Shown: positions 28,578 through 38,326 of the stretch, piece after piece | Layout of the letters: each line of letters opens with the position of its first letter | Numbering within the stretch: position 1 is the first letter of the stretch | Assembly: GCF_012848175.1 (NCBI RefSeq) | Contig: NZ_CP051651.1 | Location: 3,472,001-3,536,000 of the forward strand | Direction of reading: 5' to 3' | DNA length: 64,000 bases | From: Xanthomonas campestris pv. badrii | GTDB lineage: Bacteria; Pseudomonadota; Gammaproteobacteria; Xanthomonadales; Xanthomonadaceae | Notes under the pieces: model-generated | Told to the model about the DNA's origin: nothing | What the model saw: the letters and a program-made list of their open reading frames with translations, nothing else | Databases searched by the model: none | Program-made: the position numbers and the translations under genes

Positions 28578-29840
28578 TCACACATTGATCGCTGGCGGCT
28601 GCAGCTGGTCCATGCGAATGCGATTGGCGAACAACGAGAACGCCAGCATGCCGGCCAGCCCACTGGCGCGGCTCACCCACGGCGGCAGCCAGCGCGGCGC
28701 CACCAGCACGCCGCTGTCGAACAAGGGCGCAAACCGCGCCACATCGCCCAACGCCATCTTGCCGGCAAACAGATACCGGCACAGCTGCAGCTGGTCGCGC
28801 TGCAGGGCATGCCGGAAGAAGGTGTGCACGGCCACCAGCCCACGCAGGTACACGGTGTCCTTGGTGAACGCACCGCCGCCCTGGGTGGGCACGCCACGAA
28901 AGACACGCTGCGCCGAGGAAAAACTCTCCGCCGCGTTCTGCCCGCCAGTGGTGAAATAGCGGAACACCTCGATGAAATCCGCACCTGCACGCGCCATCGC
29001 AATCGCCTCGATGCGCATGCTGATGCGCTTCATGCGTTCGATATCGATGCTGCCGGTGATCTGCTCGGCAAAGGTCGCCAGACCTTCCTGTGTTGCGGTG
29101 GTGCGCGGCGAGGAAATGCCCAGGCTGGGCAGGTGCACCTGCGCGCGCCCGTTGAGCGCGGTGAGCGAATGCACCAGCGCCTCATGATGGAACAGCTGCG
29201 CGCGGTCGTAATCGCTGAAGGTGGCGCCGCTGCGCAGGCGGATGCGGTGCGCGCCGGCCGCCGCCTTGGCGAGCAGATCCGGATCCAGCGTCACGGTGAT
29301 CACGCGCCCCTCGAAGAAGCCGTCCAGATCGTTCTGCAGCTGCATGCGCAAGGCAGTGGCCGAGACCGGCACCTGCTCTTCCGGTGCAAGCAGTTCGCGG
29401 TCCAGCTCCTGCGCGATCTGGATGAAATGTCGGGCGGCTTCGCGCGTGCTCGGGCCATTGCCCGGCATCGGGTCGTCGGGCACACCGAACAGCTGCGCCG
29501 AATAATCGCTGACCGCCGCGGTGCCCAGCGACTCCAGCAGGCCGGCGGCCAGATCCCAGCTATGGGTCGAATCGATCAGGTAGGCACCGATCGGATGATG
29601 CGGATCGGCCGCCTTCGCAATCGCTGAAAGCTCGCGCCGGGTGTCGCCAAAATCCAGTACCGGGTACTCCACCTGCGGCAGCTCCGGCTGCCCGCGCGCC
29701 ACGCTGTGCAGGAACGGCTCCTGCAGCGAGCGCGGCCAGCTCGCCAACGCCAGCAAACGCACCCCGCGCACGGCCTTGACCAGGCGCGCATCCAGCGCCG
29801 CGTGGTGGACGATGTCCGGCGGGCCCTTGCGCGATGGCAT
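28578..29840 (-). CDS. QEGLA-motif (DUF1704) predicted metallopeptidase
   Basis: 420 aa, matching the flavohemoglobin expression-modulating QEGLA motif family (TIGR02421/DUF1704). The motif HEALVH (HExxxH) and the downstream ATQEGLATFAE give a plausible gluzincin-like metal site. The eukaryotic relatives MATCAP1/2 are tubulin tyrosine carboxypeptidases, so a carboxypeptidase role here is possible but unproven. The start at 29840 shares one base with the rsgA stop (TGATG), indicating translational coupling. The N-terminal extension upstream in the same frame is just the rsgA antiframe. Confidence 0.88.
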   Translation of the reverse strand: MPSRKGPPDIVHHAALDARLVKAVRGVRLLALASWPRSLQEPFLHSVARGQPELPQVEYPVLDFGDTRRELSAIAKAADPHHPIGAYLIDSTHSWDLAAGLLESLGTAAVSDYSAQLFGVPDDPMPGNGPSTREAARHFIQIAQELDRELLAPEEQVPVSATALRMQLQNDLDGFFEGRVITVTLDPDLLAKAAAGAHRIRLRSGATFSDYDRAQLFHHEALVHSLTALNGRAQVHLPSLGISSPRTTATQEGLATFAEQITGSIDIERMKRISMRIEAIAMARAGADFIEVFRYFTTGGQNAAESFSSAQRVFRGVPTQGGGAFTKDTVYLRGLVAVHTFFRHALQRDQLQLCRYLFAGKMALGDVARFAPLFDSGVLVAPRWLPPWVSRASGLAGMLAFSLFANRIRMDQLQPPAINV

Positions 29841-30931
29841 CAGCGCCGCCCGGGACGATCGACGCTGGCCGGCCGCTTGCCCGAGCCCTTGCCGCGCGTG
29901 TTCTGCGCGACACGGGTGGCAAGTTTTTCGGCTGCACTGGCCACTTCCACACGCAGCTTCATGTAGTTGGCGACACGCTCCGGATCCAGGTCGCCGGCTT
30001 CGATCGCCGCCTGCACCGCGCATCCCGGCTCGGCGATATGCGCGCAGTCGTTGAAACGGCACTGCGCCGCCAGCGCCTCCACATCGGAGAAACCGCCTTC
30101 GGCCAGATCTTCCTCACCGGTGGGCTTGAGCTCGCGCATGCCAGGCGTATCGATCAGGCACGCACCGGTGGGCAACGGAATCAGCGCACGATGCGTGGTG
30201 GTATGCCGGCCACGCGAATCGTTTTCGCGCACCGCATTGGTCTTCATTTTCTCGGTGCCCAGCAAGGTGTTGGTCAAGGTGGACTTGCCCGCACCGGACG
30301 AACCCACCAGCACCGCCGTACGGCCATCGCCCAGCCACGGCCGCAACGCGGCCACGCTGGCCGGGTCCTTGGCATTGACCGCGCGCAGCGGGATGTTCTG
30401 CGCTTCCAGCTCCTCCAGCACCGCCAACGCATCCTCGGCGTACTCGGTCTGGTCGGCCTTGGTCAGTACCACCACCGGCTGCGCCCCCCCGCCACCGACC
30501 AGCAACAGGTAGCGCTCGATGCGGCGCGGATTGAAGTCCGCATCCAGCCCGCACACGATGAACACCGTATCGATATTGGCCGCGATCACCTGCTGGTGGT
30601 AATGCTCGCCGGCCGCCCCACGCTTGATCGAGGTGCGCCGCGGCAGCAGCGCCACGATGCGCTTGCCCTCCATCAACACCCAATCGCCCACCGCCGCCCG
30701 CTCATGGCTGGGAAAGCGCGGCCGCTGCCACTCCGGCAACGACTCGGCCTTCAGGCTGGCCTCGGGCGTATCGGCCACCACATAGCCGGTGCGGTGCTGC
30801 TCCACCACCCGCGCCGGCAATGCCTGCGGATGCGCAGCGAAGATCGCCTGCCAGGAAGCCTCTTCCGGCGGCCCGGGCCAGGGCCAGCCGATGGATTGGA
30901 GGGTGGGGTAATCCGGGGAAGGCGTGCTCAT
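29840..30931 (-). CDS. rsgA: Small-subunit ribosome biogenesis GTPase RsgA
   Basis: 363 aa circularly permuted GTPase assisting late 30S maturation. The G motifs appear in permuted order: TKAD (G4), GSSGAGKST (G1) and DTPGMREL (G3). The C-terminal zinc knuckle is CRFNDCAHIAEPGC. An OB-like region precedes the GTPase. The start MSTPSPDYPTLQ at 30931 is supported by the end of similarity. It is co-transcribed with the QEGLA gene. Confidence 0.94.
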   Translation of the reverse strand: MSTPSPDYPTLQSIGWPWPGPPEEASWQAIFAAHPQALPARVVEQHRTGYVVADTPEASLKAESLPEWQRPRFPSHERAAVGDWVLMEGKRIVALLPRRTSIKRGAAGEHYHQQVIAANIDTVFIVCGLDADFNPRRIERYLLLVGGGGAQPVVVLTKADQTEYAEDALAVLEELEAQNIPLRAVNAKDPASVAALRPWLGDGRTAVLVGSSGAGKSTLTNTLLGTEKMKTNAVRENDSRGRHTTTHRALIPLPTGACLIDTPGMRELKPTGEEDLAEGGFSDVEALAAQCRFNDCAHIAEPGCAVQAAIEAGDLDPERVANYMKLRVEVASAAEKLATRVAQNTRGKGSGKRPASVDRPGRR

Positions 30932-31084
30932 TGGGGGGATTCTAGCTGGCTGGCCGAGGCAGCCTGTGCACTGAGCACGCAGGTAGGCCTGCGGCGCTAC
31001 TTGACATCGTTGCCGATGCAAGCATGTCCGCCTGTCATATTTCCGTTACCATGCCAAGCCTCACGCCTACAACCGGCCCGCCGT

Positions 31085-32356
31085 ATGTCCACTGCCCCGC
31101 AAAAGCCGCTCGCCATCCGCGAGCGTCTGTCCGAAGTCCGCTACGAAATCCGGGGCGAACTGGCGCGGCGAGCGCGGGAGCTGGAGGCACAGGGCCGCAA
31201 GCTGATCAAGCTCAATATCGGTAACCCGGGTGCATTCGGGTTCCGCGCGCCGGAGCATCTGCAGCGCGCGATCGCCGACGACATGGGCCGCACCGATCCC
31301 TACACCCATCAGCAGGGCCTGCCGGAAGCGCGCGAAGCCATCGCCACCGCGTACTCGCGCCGCCAGCACCCGGATGCGCACCCGGACCGGATCTTCCTGG
31401 GTAACGGCGTCAGCGAGTTGATCGACCTGTCGCTGCGCGCCCTGCTCAATCCCGGCGACGAAGTGCTGGTGCCCTCGCCCGACTACCCGCTGTGGTCGGC
31501 GGCCACCATCCTCAACGATGGCCGCCCGGTGTACTACCGCTGCGCGCCGGAGAACGGCTTTCAGCCGGACCCGGTGGAGATCGAGACGCTGGTGTCCTCG
31601 CGCACCCGCGCCATCGTGCTGATCAACCCGAACAACCCCAGCGGCGCCAGCTACTCGCGCGAACTGCTGGAGCGCATCGTGGCGATCGCCACCAAGCACA
31701 ACCTGTTGCTGATGGTCGACGAGATCTACGACCAGGTGCTCTACGACGGCGCGGAATTCGTGCCGGTGGCGCCGCTGGCAGGCGCACACCCCTGCATCAC
31801 CTTCAGCGGCCTGAGCAAGGTGCACCGTGCCTGCGGCTGGCGGGTGGGCTGGGCGCTGCTGTCCGGCGAGCAATCGCGCATCAACGACCTGCGCAACGCA
31901 ATGGACCTGCTCGGCGCCTTGCGCCTGTGCGCCAATGTGCCGGGCCAGTACGCCATCGATGCGGCGGTCAACGGGCCGGACACCATCTCGGCGCTGTGCG
32001 CGCCGGGTGGCCGCCTGTATGAAACCCGCCGGGCGGTGATCGAGGCCTGTGCGGCCAGCGCGCATCTGCAGCTGGTGGCACCGGCCGGGGCGCTGTACGC
32101 ATTCCCGGCGGTGGTGGGCGCGGCCGCGCGTAACTTCGACGATCACGCGTTCGCGCTCGATCTGATGAACGAGGAAGGCGTGCTGGTGGTGCCGGGCTCC
32201 AGCTTCAACGTGCCGTATCGCCATCACTTCCGCGTGACCCTGATGCCGGAAGCCAGCGTGATGCGCGACGTGTTCGCACGTATCGACCGCGCCCTGGCAC
32301 GCCGCGCCGAGGCGGTGACCAAGGTGGTGCCGCTGAAACCGCGCAGCGTGGCGTGA
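31085..32356 (+). CDS. alaA: PLP-dependent aminotransferase (AlaA-like, fold type I)
   Basis: 423 aa. The family hallmark features are KLIKLNIGNPGAFGF, the cofactor region VLINPNNPSGA, the VDEIYDQVLYDG loop, and the PLP-binding lysine in SGLSKVHRACGWRVGW. The closest match is AlaA/YfbQ, glutamate-pyruvate aminotransferase for alanine synthesis. The start is the ATG at 31085; in-frame sequence upstream is an antisense shadow of rsgA. Its stop overlaps the start of the SGNH hydrolase. Confidence 0.92.
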   Translation: MSTAPQKPLAIRERLSEVRYEIRGELARRARELEAQGRKLIKLNIGNPGAFGFRAPEHLQRAIADDMGRTDPYTHQQGLPEAREAIATAYSRRQHPDAHPDRIFLGNGVSELIDLSLRALLNPGDEVLVPSPDYPLWSAATILNDGRPVYYRCAPENGFQPDPVEIETLVSSRTRAIVLINPNNPSGASYSRELLERIVAIATKHNLLLMVDEIYDQVLYDGAEFVPVAPLAGAHPCITFSGLSKVHRACGWRVGWALLSGEQSRINDLRNAMDLLGALRLCANVPGQYAIDAAVNGPDTISALCAPGGRLYETRRAVIEACAASAHLQLVAPAGALYAFPAVVGAAARNFDDHAFALDLMNEEGVLVVPGSSFNVPYRHHFRVTLMPEASVMRDVFARIDRALARRAEAVTKVVPLKPRSVA

Positions 32357-33006
32357 TGGCCGCGCTGGGCGTGCCGCAGCGCTATCTGGCGCTGGGCGAT
32401 TCGTACACGATTGGCGAAGGCGTCGCCGCTGCGCAGGGGTGGCCGGCGCAGCTGGCCGATGGCCTGCGTGCGCACGGGTGGACGGTGCAAGCACCACAGA
32501 TCATCGCCACCACCGGCTGGACCACCGATCAATTGCAGGCCGGAATCGATGCGGCCGCGCCGCAGGGCCCGTTCGATCTGCTGAGCCTGCTGATCGGTGT
32601 CAACAACCAGTACCGCGAGCGCTCATTGGACGACTACCGCAGCCAGTTCGATGCGCTGCTGCAGCACGCGATCGACCTGGCTGGCGGGCATGCCGCACGC
32701 GTGCTGGTGCTGTCGATTCCCGATTGGGGGCTGACGCCATTCGCACGCGCGCAAGGCCGCGACGCCGGGTTGATTGCAGCGCAGATCGACGCGTTCAACG
32801 CTGTGGCGGCGGAGCGCTGTGCCGAGCGCGCAGTCCGCTTCGTCGATATCACACCCACAAGCCGCGATGGCGGCGATGCGGTGGAGATGCTGGTCGAAGA
32901 TGGCCTGCACCCCTCGGCCGCGATGTATGCGCGCTGGGCCGCGGTGGCCTTGCCCGCAGCACGCGATGCACTGGGCGCGATCGGCTCGGTGAGCAGAATG
33001 GAGTAG
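32356..33006 (+). CDS. SGNH/GDSL-family hydrolase
   Basis: 216 aa esterase/lipase-type hydrolase. Block I is LALGDSY with the nucleophilic Ser, block III is LIGVNNQY, and the Asp/His pair lies in VEDGLHPSAAMY. The ATG at 32356 shares its A with the aminotransferase TGA (TGATG), so the genes are coupled. It has no signal peptide and so is probably cytoplasmic. The substrate is unknown. Confidence 0.9.
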   Translation: MAALGVPQRYLALGDSYTIGEGVAAAQGWPAQLADGLRAHGWTVQAPQIIATTGWTTDQLQAGIDAAAPQGPFDLLSLLIGVNNQYRERSLDDYRSQFDALLQHAIDLAGGHAARVLVLSIPDWGLTPFARAQGRDAGLIAAQIDAFNAVAAERCAERAVRFVDITPTSRDGGDAVEMLVEDGLHPSAAMYARWAAVALPAARDALGAIGSVSRME

Positions 33007-33012
33007 ATCGCA

Positions 33013-33414
33013 ATGAAAATCGGGATTTCTGAAGCTTTTCGCAGATACGGGGCAGTACTCAGGAATGTCAACTGGTCCGTCAGCTCTTGGGCCGCAGAAA
33101 ACACGTTGGTGGTGAGCCTCTGGGATCACCACGCCACCCGTCCTGGCTCGGGAGTTCTAGCATTCGAGGATCGATTCGATCGTTGGTCCGGGCTAGGCAA
33201 CCGGGAATTCCGCGCTAACGTGACGCGGGCGTACGATGCGGGTGCGGCGGTGCGTCTTGTTCTCGCTAGAGCCCTGCAGCCAGAGCGCATCCAGCGTGGT
33301 GAGGATGGCAGCAAGGTTCCCAAGACTTTCGCTGTACGAGATGATTTGATCGGCCGGGTAGCCAAAATCGATGGCGAAAACTACGTCATCGAGTTCCGAC
33401 AAGCGATTGCCTGA
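33013..33414 (+). CDS. Hypothetical protein, lower-GC orphan (133 aa)
   Basis: 133 aa, no recognised domain. The frame starts 6 bp after the SGNH hydrolase stop. Composition is clearly lower in GC and uses AT-ending codons (AAA, CTT, GTT, CTA) more than the neighbours, which suggests horizontal acquisition. It has a charged N-terminus, aromatic patches (NWSVSSWAAEN, SLWDHH, FEDRFDRW) and a C-terminal beta-like FAVRDDLIGRVAKIDGENYV segment. No signal peptide or membrane helix is seen. Confidence 0.75.
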   Translation: MKIGISEAFRRYGAVLRNVNWSVSSWAAENTLVVSLWDHHATRPGSGVLAFEDRFDRWSGLGNREFRANVTRAYDAGAAVRLVLARALQPERIQRGEDGSKVPKTFAVRDDLIGRVAKIDGENYVIEFRQAIA

Positions 33415-33530
33415 CACAAGCCGCATGCAAACAGCTTACGGTGCAGATTGCCGAGGGCGGCCCACACTGGCGCTTACTCGCCTGATTCATAAGCTACCCG
33501 CGCAGCACGCCTGATTGCCAAGGAACGACA

Positions 33531-34226
33531 TTGCACAGCCCCGCTACCCAACCGATGAGCCGCGCACAGGCGCTGACCATTGCACGCGCCTTCCTGCCTC
33601 CGCATCCGCTGGGCAACCGGTACGACTACTACTACACCCAGGCCAAGCTGCGTACCGACCCGCTGTATCCGGGCGTGCTGGCGCAGCTGCGCAGCACCAT
33701 CGCGCCGGTGCTGGACCTGGGCTGCGGGCTGGGCCTGCTTGCCCATGCCTTGCGCGCCGATGGCCAGGCGCTGGCGTATTACGGCGTGGATGTGGACGCC
33801 TCCAAGATCCGCCGCGCGCACCACATCGCGCAGCGCTCGGCGCTGGGCAACACCAGATTCGAGGTGGTCGACCTGAGCCTGGCATGGCCGCAGCACCAGG
33901 GCAGCGTGACCATCCTGGATGTGCTGCAGTACCTGCAGTCGGACATGCAGGCCGGCCTGCTGCGCAGCGTGGCGCAGATGCTGACCCCCGGAGCCAAGCT
34001 GGTGATCCGCAGCGCCCTGGGCGACGACAGCCGGCGCGGCCGCACCAGCCGCGTCACCGACGTGCTGGCGCACCTGAGCGGCTGGATGCAACGCATGCCG
34101 CGCAGCTACCCCACCCGCGACAGCCTGCAGGCCCAGCTGGATGCCGCAGGCCTGCGCGCCACGTTTGCGCCGCTGTACGGCAATACCCCGTTCAACAACT
34201 GGCTGATCGTGGCCGAACCGCGCTGA
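33531..34226 (+). CDS. SAM-dependent class I methyltransferase
   Basis: 231 aa. The SAM-binding motif I is VLDLGCGLGLL, motif II region is YYGVDVDASKIRRAH and VTILDVLQYL is the post-motif strand. The likely start is the TTG at 33531, which has AAGGA six bases upstream; the first in-frame ATG (33555) has no ribosome-binding site. The substrate is unknown. It is convergent with the polysaccharide deacetylase. Confidence 0.88.
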   Translation: MHSPATQPMSRAQALTIARAFLPPHPLGNRYDYYYTQAKLRTDPLYPGVLAQLRSTIAPVLDLGCGLGLLAHALRADGQALAYYGVDVDASKIRRAHHIAQRSALGNTRFEVVDLSLAWPQHQGSVTILDVLQYLQSDMQAGLLRSVAQMLTPGAKLVIRSALGDDSRRGRTSRVTDVLAHLSGWMQRMPRSYPTRDSLQAQLDAAGLRATFAPLYGNTPFNNWLIVAEPR

Positions 34227-34251
34227 TGCTTCGCCGCGGCAGTGGCCTGGC

Positions 34252-35028
34252 TCAATCCGGGCGCCGCCCCGCCAGCCCGCGCGCCTGCATCGCGTCCAGC
34301 ACGCCGCGCAGGATGGTGAGGTTGTGGCCGTGCGCGGCGCCTTCGTGCAGCAACACGATGGCGCCGGGGTGCAGGTCGCGCACGATGCGCGCCACGGTGG
34401 CGGCCGGCTCGCAACGCACGCCGTCGAAGCCGCGCGCGCTCCACGCCACCCGGGTCAGCCCGTGTGCGCGCAGCGGCGAGGCGACGAAGGGATTGGTCAT
34501 GCCGACCACCGAGCGGTACAGCCGCGGCGCCTGCCCGGTGATGGCAGCCAGGGTGCGCTGTGCCAGGCCGATCTCCTGTGCCATGCGGTGCGGGCCCAGC
34601 GCCCAGAACCAGGCCTGCGGATGGGTATGGCTGTGATTGCCGATGCCGTGCCCGCGCCGCACGATCTCGCGCACCAGCTCCGGCCGCTGTTCGGCGCGTG
34701 CACCGACCACGAAAAATGTCGCCTGGGCGTCGTAGGCGTCGAGCAGGTCCAGGATCGCCGGGGTGTCGTCGGAGGGGCCGTCGTCGATGGTCAGCCACAC
34801 CTGCGGCGCCCGTCCGGGCAGCCGTGCCAACACCGGCGCATACAGGCGTGCGCGCGGCAGGAATACCGGCACCACGAACAGCGCATGCGACACCAGCAGC
34901 GCCGGCAGGCCCCAGGCCCAGCCCAGGTGCCACCACAGCACTGCCACTGCCGCTTGCGAGAGGGCGAACAGGCCCACCCAGCGGTACGGGCGCGAGGGGG
35001 TGCGATACAGCGTTTCCGGCGTGGTCAT
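34252..35028 (-). CDS. Polysaccharide deacetylase (NodB domain), membrane-anchored
   Basis: 258 aa. Two hydrophobic helices near the N-terminus (WVGLFALSQAAVAVLWW and LPALLVSHALFVVPVFL) precede a NodB domain. Motif 1 is LTIDDGPSDDTP (catalytic Asp and metal Asp), motif 2 is HGIGNHSHTHP (metal His pair), with RLYRSVVG and VLLHEG as motifs 3 and 5. This CE4 fold removes N-acetyl or similar groups from glycans or related molecules; the true substrate is unknown. It diverges from the Grx fusion gene across 60 bp. Confidence 0.9.
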   Translation of the reverse strand: MTTPETLYRTPSRPYRWVGLFALSQAAVAVLWWHLGWAWGLPALLVSHALFVVPVFLPRARLYAPVLARLPGRAPQVWLTIDDGPSDDTPAILDLLDAYDAQATFFVVGARAEQRPELVREIVRRGHGIGNHSHTHPQAWFWALGPHRMAQEIGLAQRTLAAITGQAPRLYRSVVGMTNPFVASPLRAHGLTRVAWSARGFDGVRCEPAATVARIVRDLHPGAIVLLHEGAAHGHNLTILRGVLDAMQARGLAGRRPD

Positions 35029-35088
35029 GCCGCATGATGCCACGCGGCGTAGAATGGACGGTCTCCACGTTCTCACCGAAGTGCTGCC

Positions 35089-36015
35089 ATGTCCCTCGAT
35101 CCCGCCCTGCGTTCCCGTATCGATACGCTGCTGCAATCCAGCCGCGTGGTGCTCTTCATGAAAGGCCAGCCCGGCATGCCGCAGTGCGGTTTTTCGGCCA
35201 AGGCGGTCGGCGTGCTGGACGGCCTGGGCATCGACTATGCCCACGTCAACGTGCTGGCCGACCAGGAGATCCGCGAGGGCATCAAGGCCTATGGCGACTG
35301 GCCGACCATTCCGCAGCTGTACGTGGATGGCGAGTTGATCGGCGGCAGCGACATCATCGTGCAGATGGCCGACAGCGGCGAGCTGAGCAGCATGCTCGGG
35401 CTGCAGGCGCCGGACCGCAGCCCGCCCAAGATCACCATCACCCCGGCGGCGGTGGACATGCTCAAGGGTGCGCTGGCCGATGCGCCGGATGCCTCGCTGA
35501 CGCTGGCCATCGACGCCAACTTCCAGCCCAACTTCCAGCTGGCGCCGACCAACCCCAACGCGATCGCGGCCGAATCCAACGGGCTGCGCGTGCAGTTCGA
35601 CCTGGCCAGCGCGCGCCGCGCCGACGGCATCACCATCGATTGGGTCGACGACATCCGCGGCCGTGGCCTGGCCATCGATAACCCCAATGCGCCCAAGCCG
35701 GTGCAGGAGCTGTCGGTACGCGATGCCGACGACCGCCTCAAGGCCGGCAGCCTGACCCTGGTGGACGTGCGCCCGGCCGACGAACGCGCACTGGCCACGG
35801 TGGCCGCGCCGTTCCGCACCCTGGATGCGCACGAGCGCCAGGCGATCGAGCAACTGCCCAAGGACACCCCGCTGGCGTTCCTGTGCCACCGCGGTGGCCG
35901 CAGCCTGCAGGCAGCCGAGCATTTCCGCGGCCTGGGCTTCACCAACGTCTACAACATCACCGGCGGCATCGATGCGTGGTCGGACGCGGTGGACAGCGGC
36001 GTGGCCAAGTATTGA
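35089..36015 (+). CDS. Monothiol glutaredoxin / A-type-like / rhodanese fusion
   Basis: 308 aa with three domains. Residues ~1-108 are a Grx4-class monothiol glutaredoxin with CGFS at Cys33. Residues ~111-208 look like an A-type Fe-S carrier (ITITPAAVDMLK, ITIDWVDDIRGRGLAIDNPN) but contain no cysteine. Residues ~210-308 are a rhodanese with the active Cys266 in FLCHRGGRS. The only cysteines in the protein are 33 and 266. The protein probably acts in iron-sulfur cluster transfer or sulfur relay in the cytoplasm (inference from domains). Confidence 0.93.
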   Translation: MSLDPALRSRIDTLLQSSRVVLFMKGQPGMPQCGFSAKAVGVLDGLGIDYAHVNVLADQEIREGIKAYGDWPTIPQLYVDGELIGGSDIIVQMADSGELSSMLGLQAPDRSPPKITITPAAVDMLKGALADAPDASLTLAIDANFQPNFQLAPTNPNAIAAESNGLRVQFDLASARRADGITIDWVDDIRGRGLAIDNPNAPKPVQELSVRDADDRLKAGSLTLVDVRPADERALATVAAPFRTLDAHERQAIEQLPKDTPLAFLCHRGGRSLQAAEHFRGLGFTNVYNITGGIDAWSDAVDSGVAKY

Positions 36016-36035
36016 ACCTGGCCGGACACCGCTGA

Positions 36036-36069
36036 CCGAAACGGGCGCTCCACGGGGCGCCCGTTTCGG
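36036..36069 (+). terminator. Terminator-like hairpin after the Grx fusion
   Basis: CCGAAACGGGCGC (36036-36048) pairs with GCGCCCGTTTCGG (36057-36069) over an 8-base loop. The stem is perfect but only a weak pyrimidine run follows. Confidence 0.65.
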
Positions 36070-36226
36070 TCTGGATGGATGGCAGGGAGCGACCACATGC
36101 TCCAACGGCGCCGCCTGCAGGCGACCCGATCACCGGCCGCATGCCTCCTGCCGCCACACAGCGTGACCCGATACGGCAGCGCAGCTGAGGCCATGCCGAT
36201 CTGGCAATCCCGGTCCCGCCCCAGGG

Positions 36227-36787
36227 TCAGCCAGCAAACCCGCCGTCGTCCAGGAACTGCTGTTCCTCGGCCGTGGTGACACGCCCCAGTACCGCATTGC
36301 GATGCGGGAAGCGGCCGAAGCGCTGGATGATCTGCTGGTGCTCCAGCGCTGCAGCGGTGGCGTCCGCATCGTTCAAGGCGCCGATCAGCTGCACTGCACG
36401 TGCCTGCTCCTGCAACGCTTCGGCGTGCCCGAAGGGCAGATAGAAGAACAGCCGCAATTGTGCCGAGATCTGTTGGTCGAAGCCGCGCTCCAGCGCCTGG
36501 CGGGCGCAGTGCAGCGCCAGTCCATCGGTGGCGTAGGCGTGGGCGCTGCCGCGGAACGCATTGCGCGGAAACTGGTCCAGCAGGATCAGCAGGGCCAGTG
36601 CATCTTCGGCACGTTCCAGCCAGTGCGCATACTCGCCGCGTGCGGCAGCGAAATGCTGCTCGCTGAAGTGCTGGCGGAAGTTGGCATCGAACGCGTCGTT
36701 ACGCGTGAACCAGCGCGCCGCCCCGGCCAATTCCCAGAAAGCCAGCACCACATCGGCCTGTTTGTTGCGCTCCGTTTTGGCAATCAT
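36227..36787 (-). CDS. DUF924 family protein
   Basis: 186 aa. Typical DUF924 features are DVVLAFWELAGAARWF, LILLDQFPRNAFRG and LRLFFYLPFGHAE, a mostly helical TPR-like fold of unknown function. The start at 36787 follows GGGGAG. The gene stands alone, convergent with the Grx fusion and divergent from the amidohydrolase pair. Confidence 0.9.
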   Translation of the reverse strand: MIAKTERNKQADVVLAFWELAGAARWFTRNDAFDANFRQHFSEQHFAAARGEYAHWLERAEDALALLILLDQFPRNAFRGSAHAYATDGLALHCARQALERGFDQQISAQLRLFFYLPFGHAEALQEQARAVQLIGALNDADATAAALEHQQIIQRFGRFPHRNAVLGRVTTAEEQQFLDDGGFAG

Positions 36788-36928
36788 CGACGCTCCCCCT
36801 GAGGAATACCGCACAGCATGCACTCTTGCATGTGATGAGGCAGCCGCGACCGCAACCTTCAGCACTTGGCAAGTACCGCGCTGGCGGCTAGGTTTGCGGC
36901 CTGTGCTTTCGTTTCACCGGGGAAATCC

Positions 36929-38322
<1,394 letters not shown>

Positions 38323-38326
<4 letters not shown>

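Noticed and set aside
29834..31084. Possible N-terminal extension of the aminotransferase (frame open upstream)
   Set aside because: The upstream part is the antisense of rsgA and lacks similarity; the family N-terminus begins at 31085.
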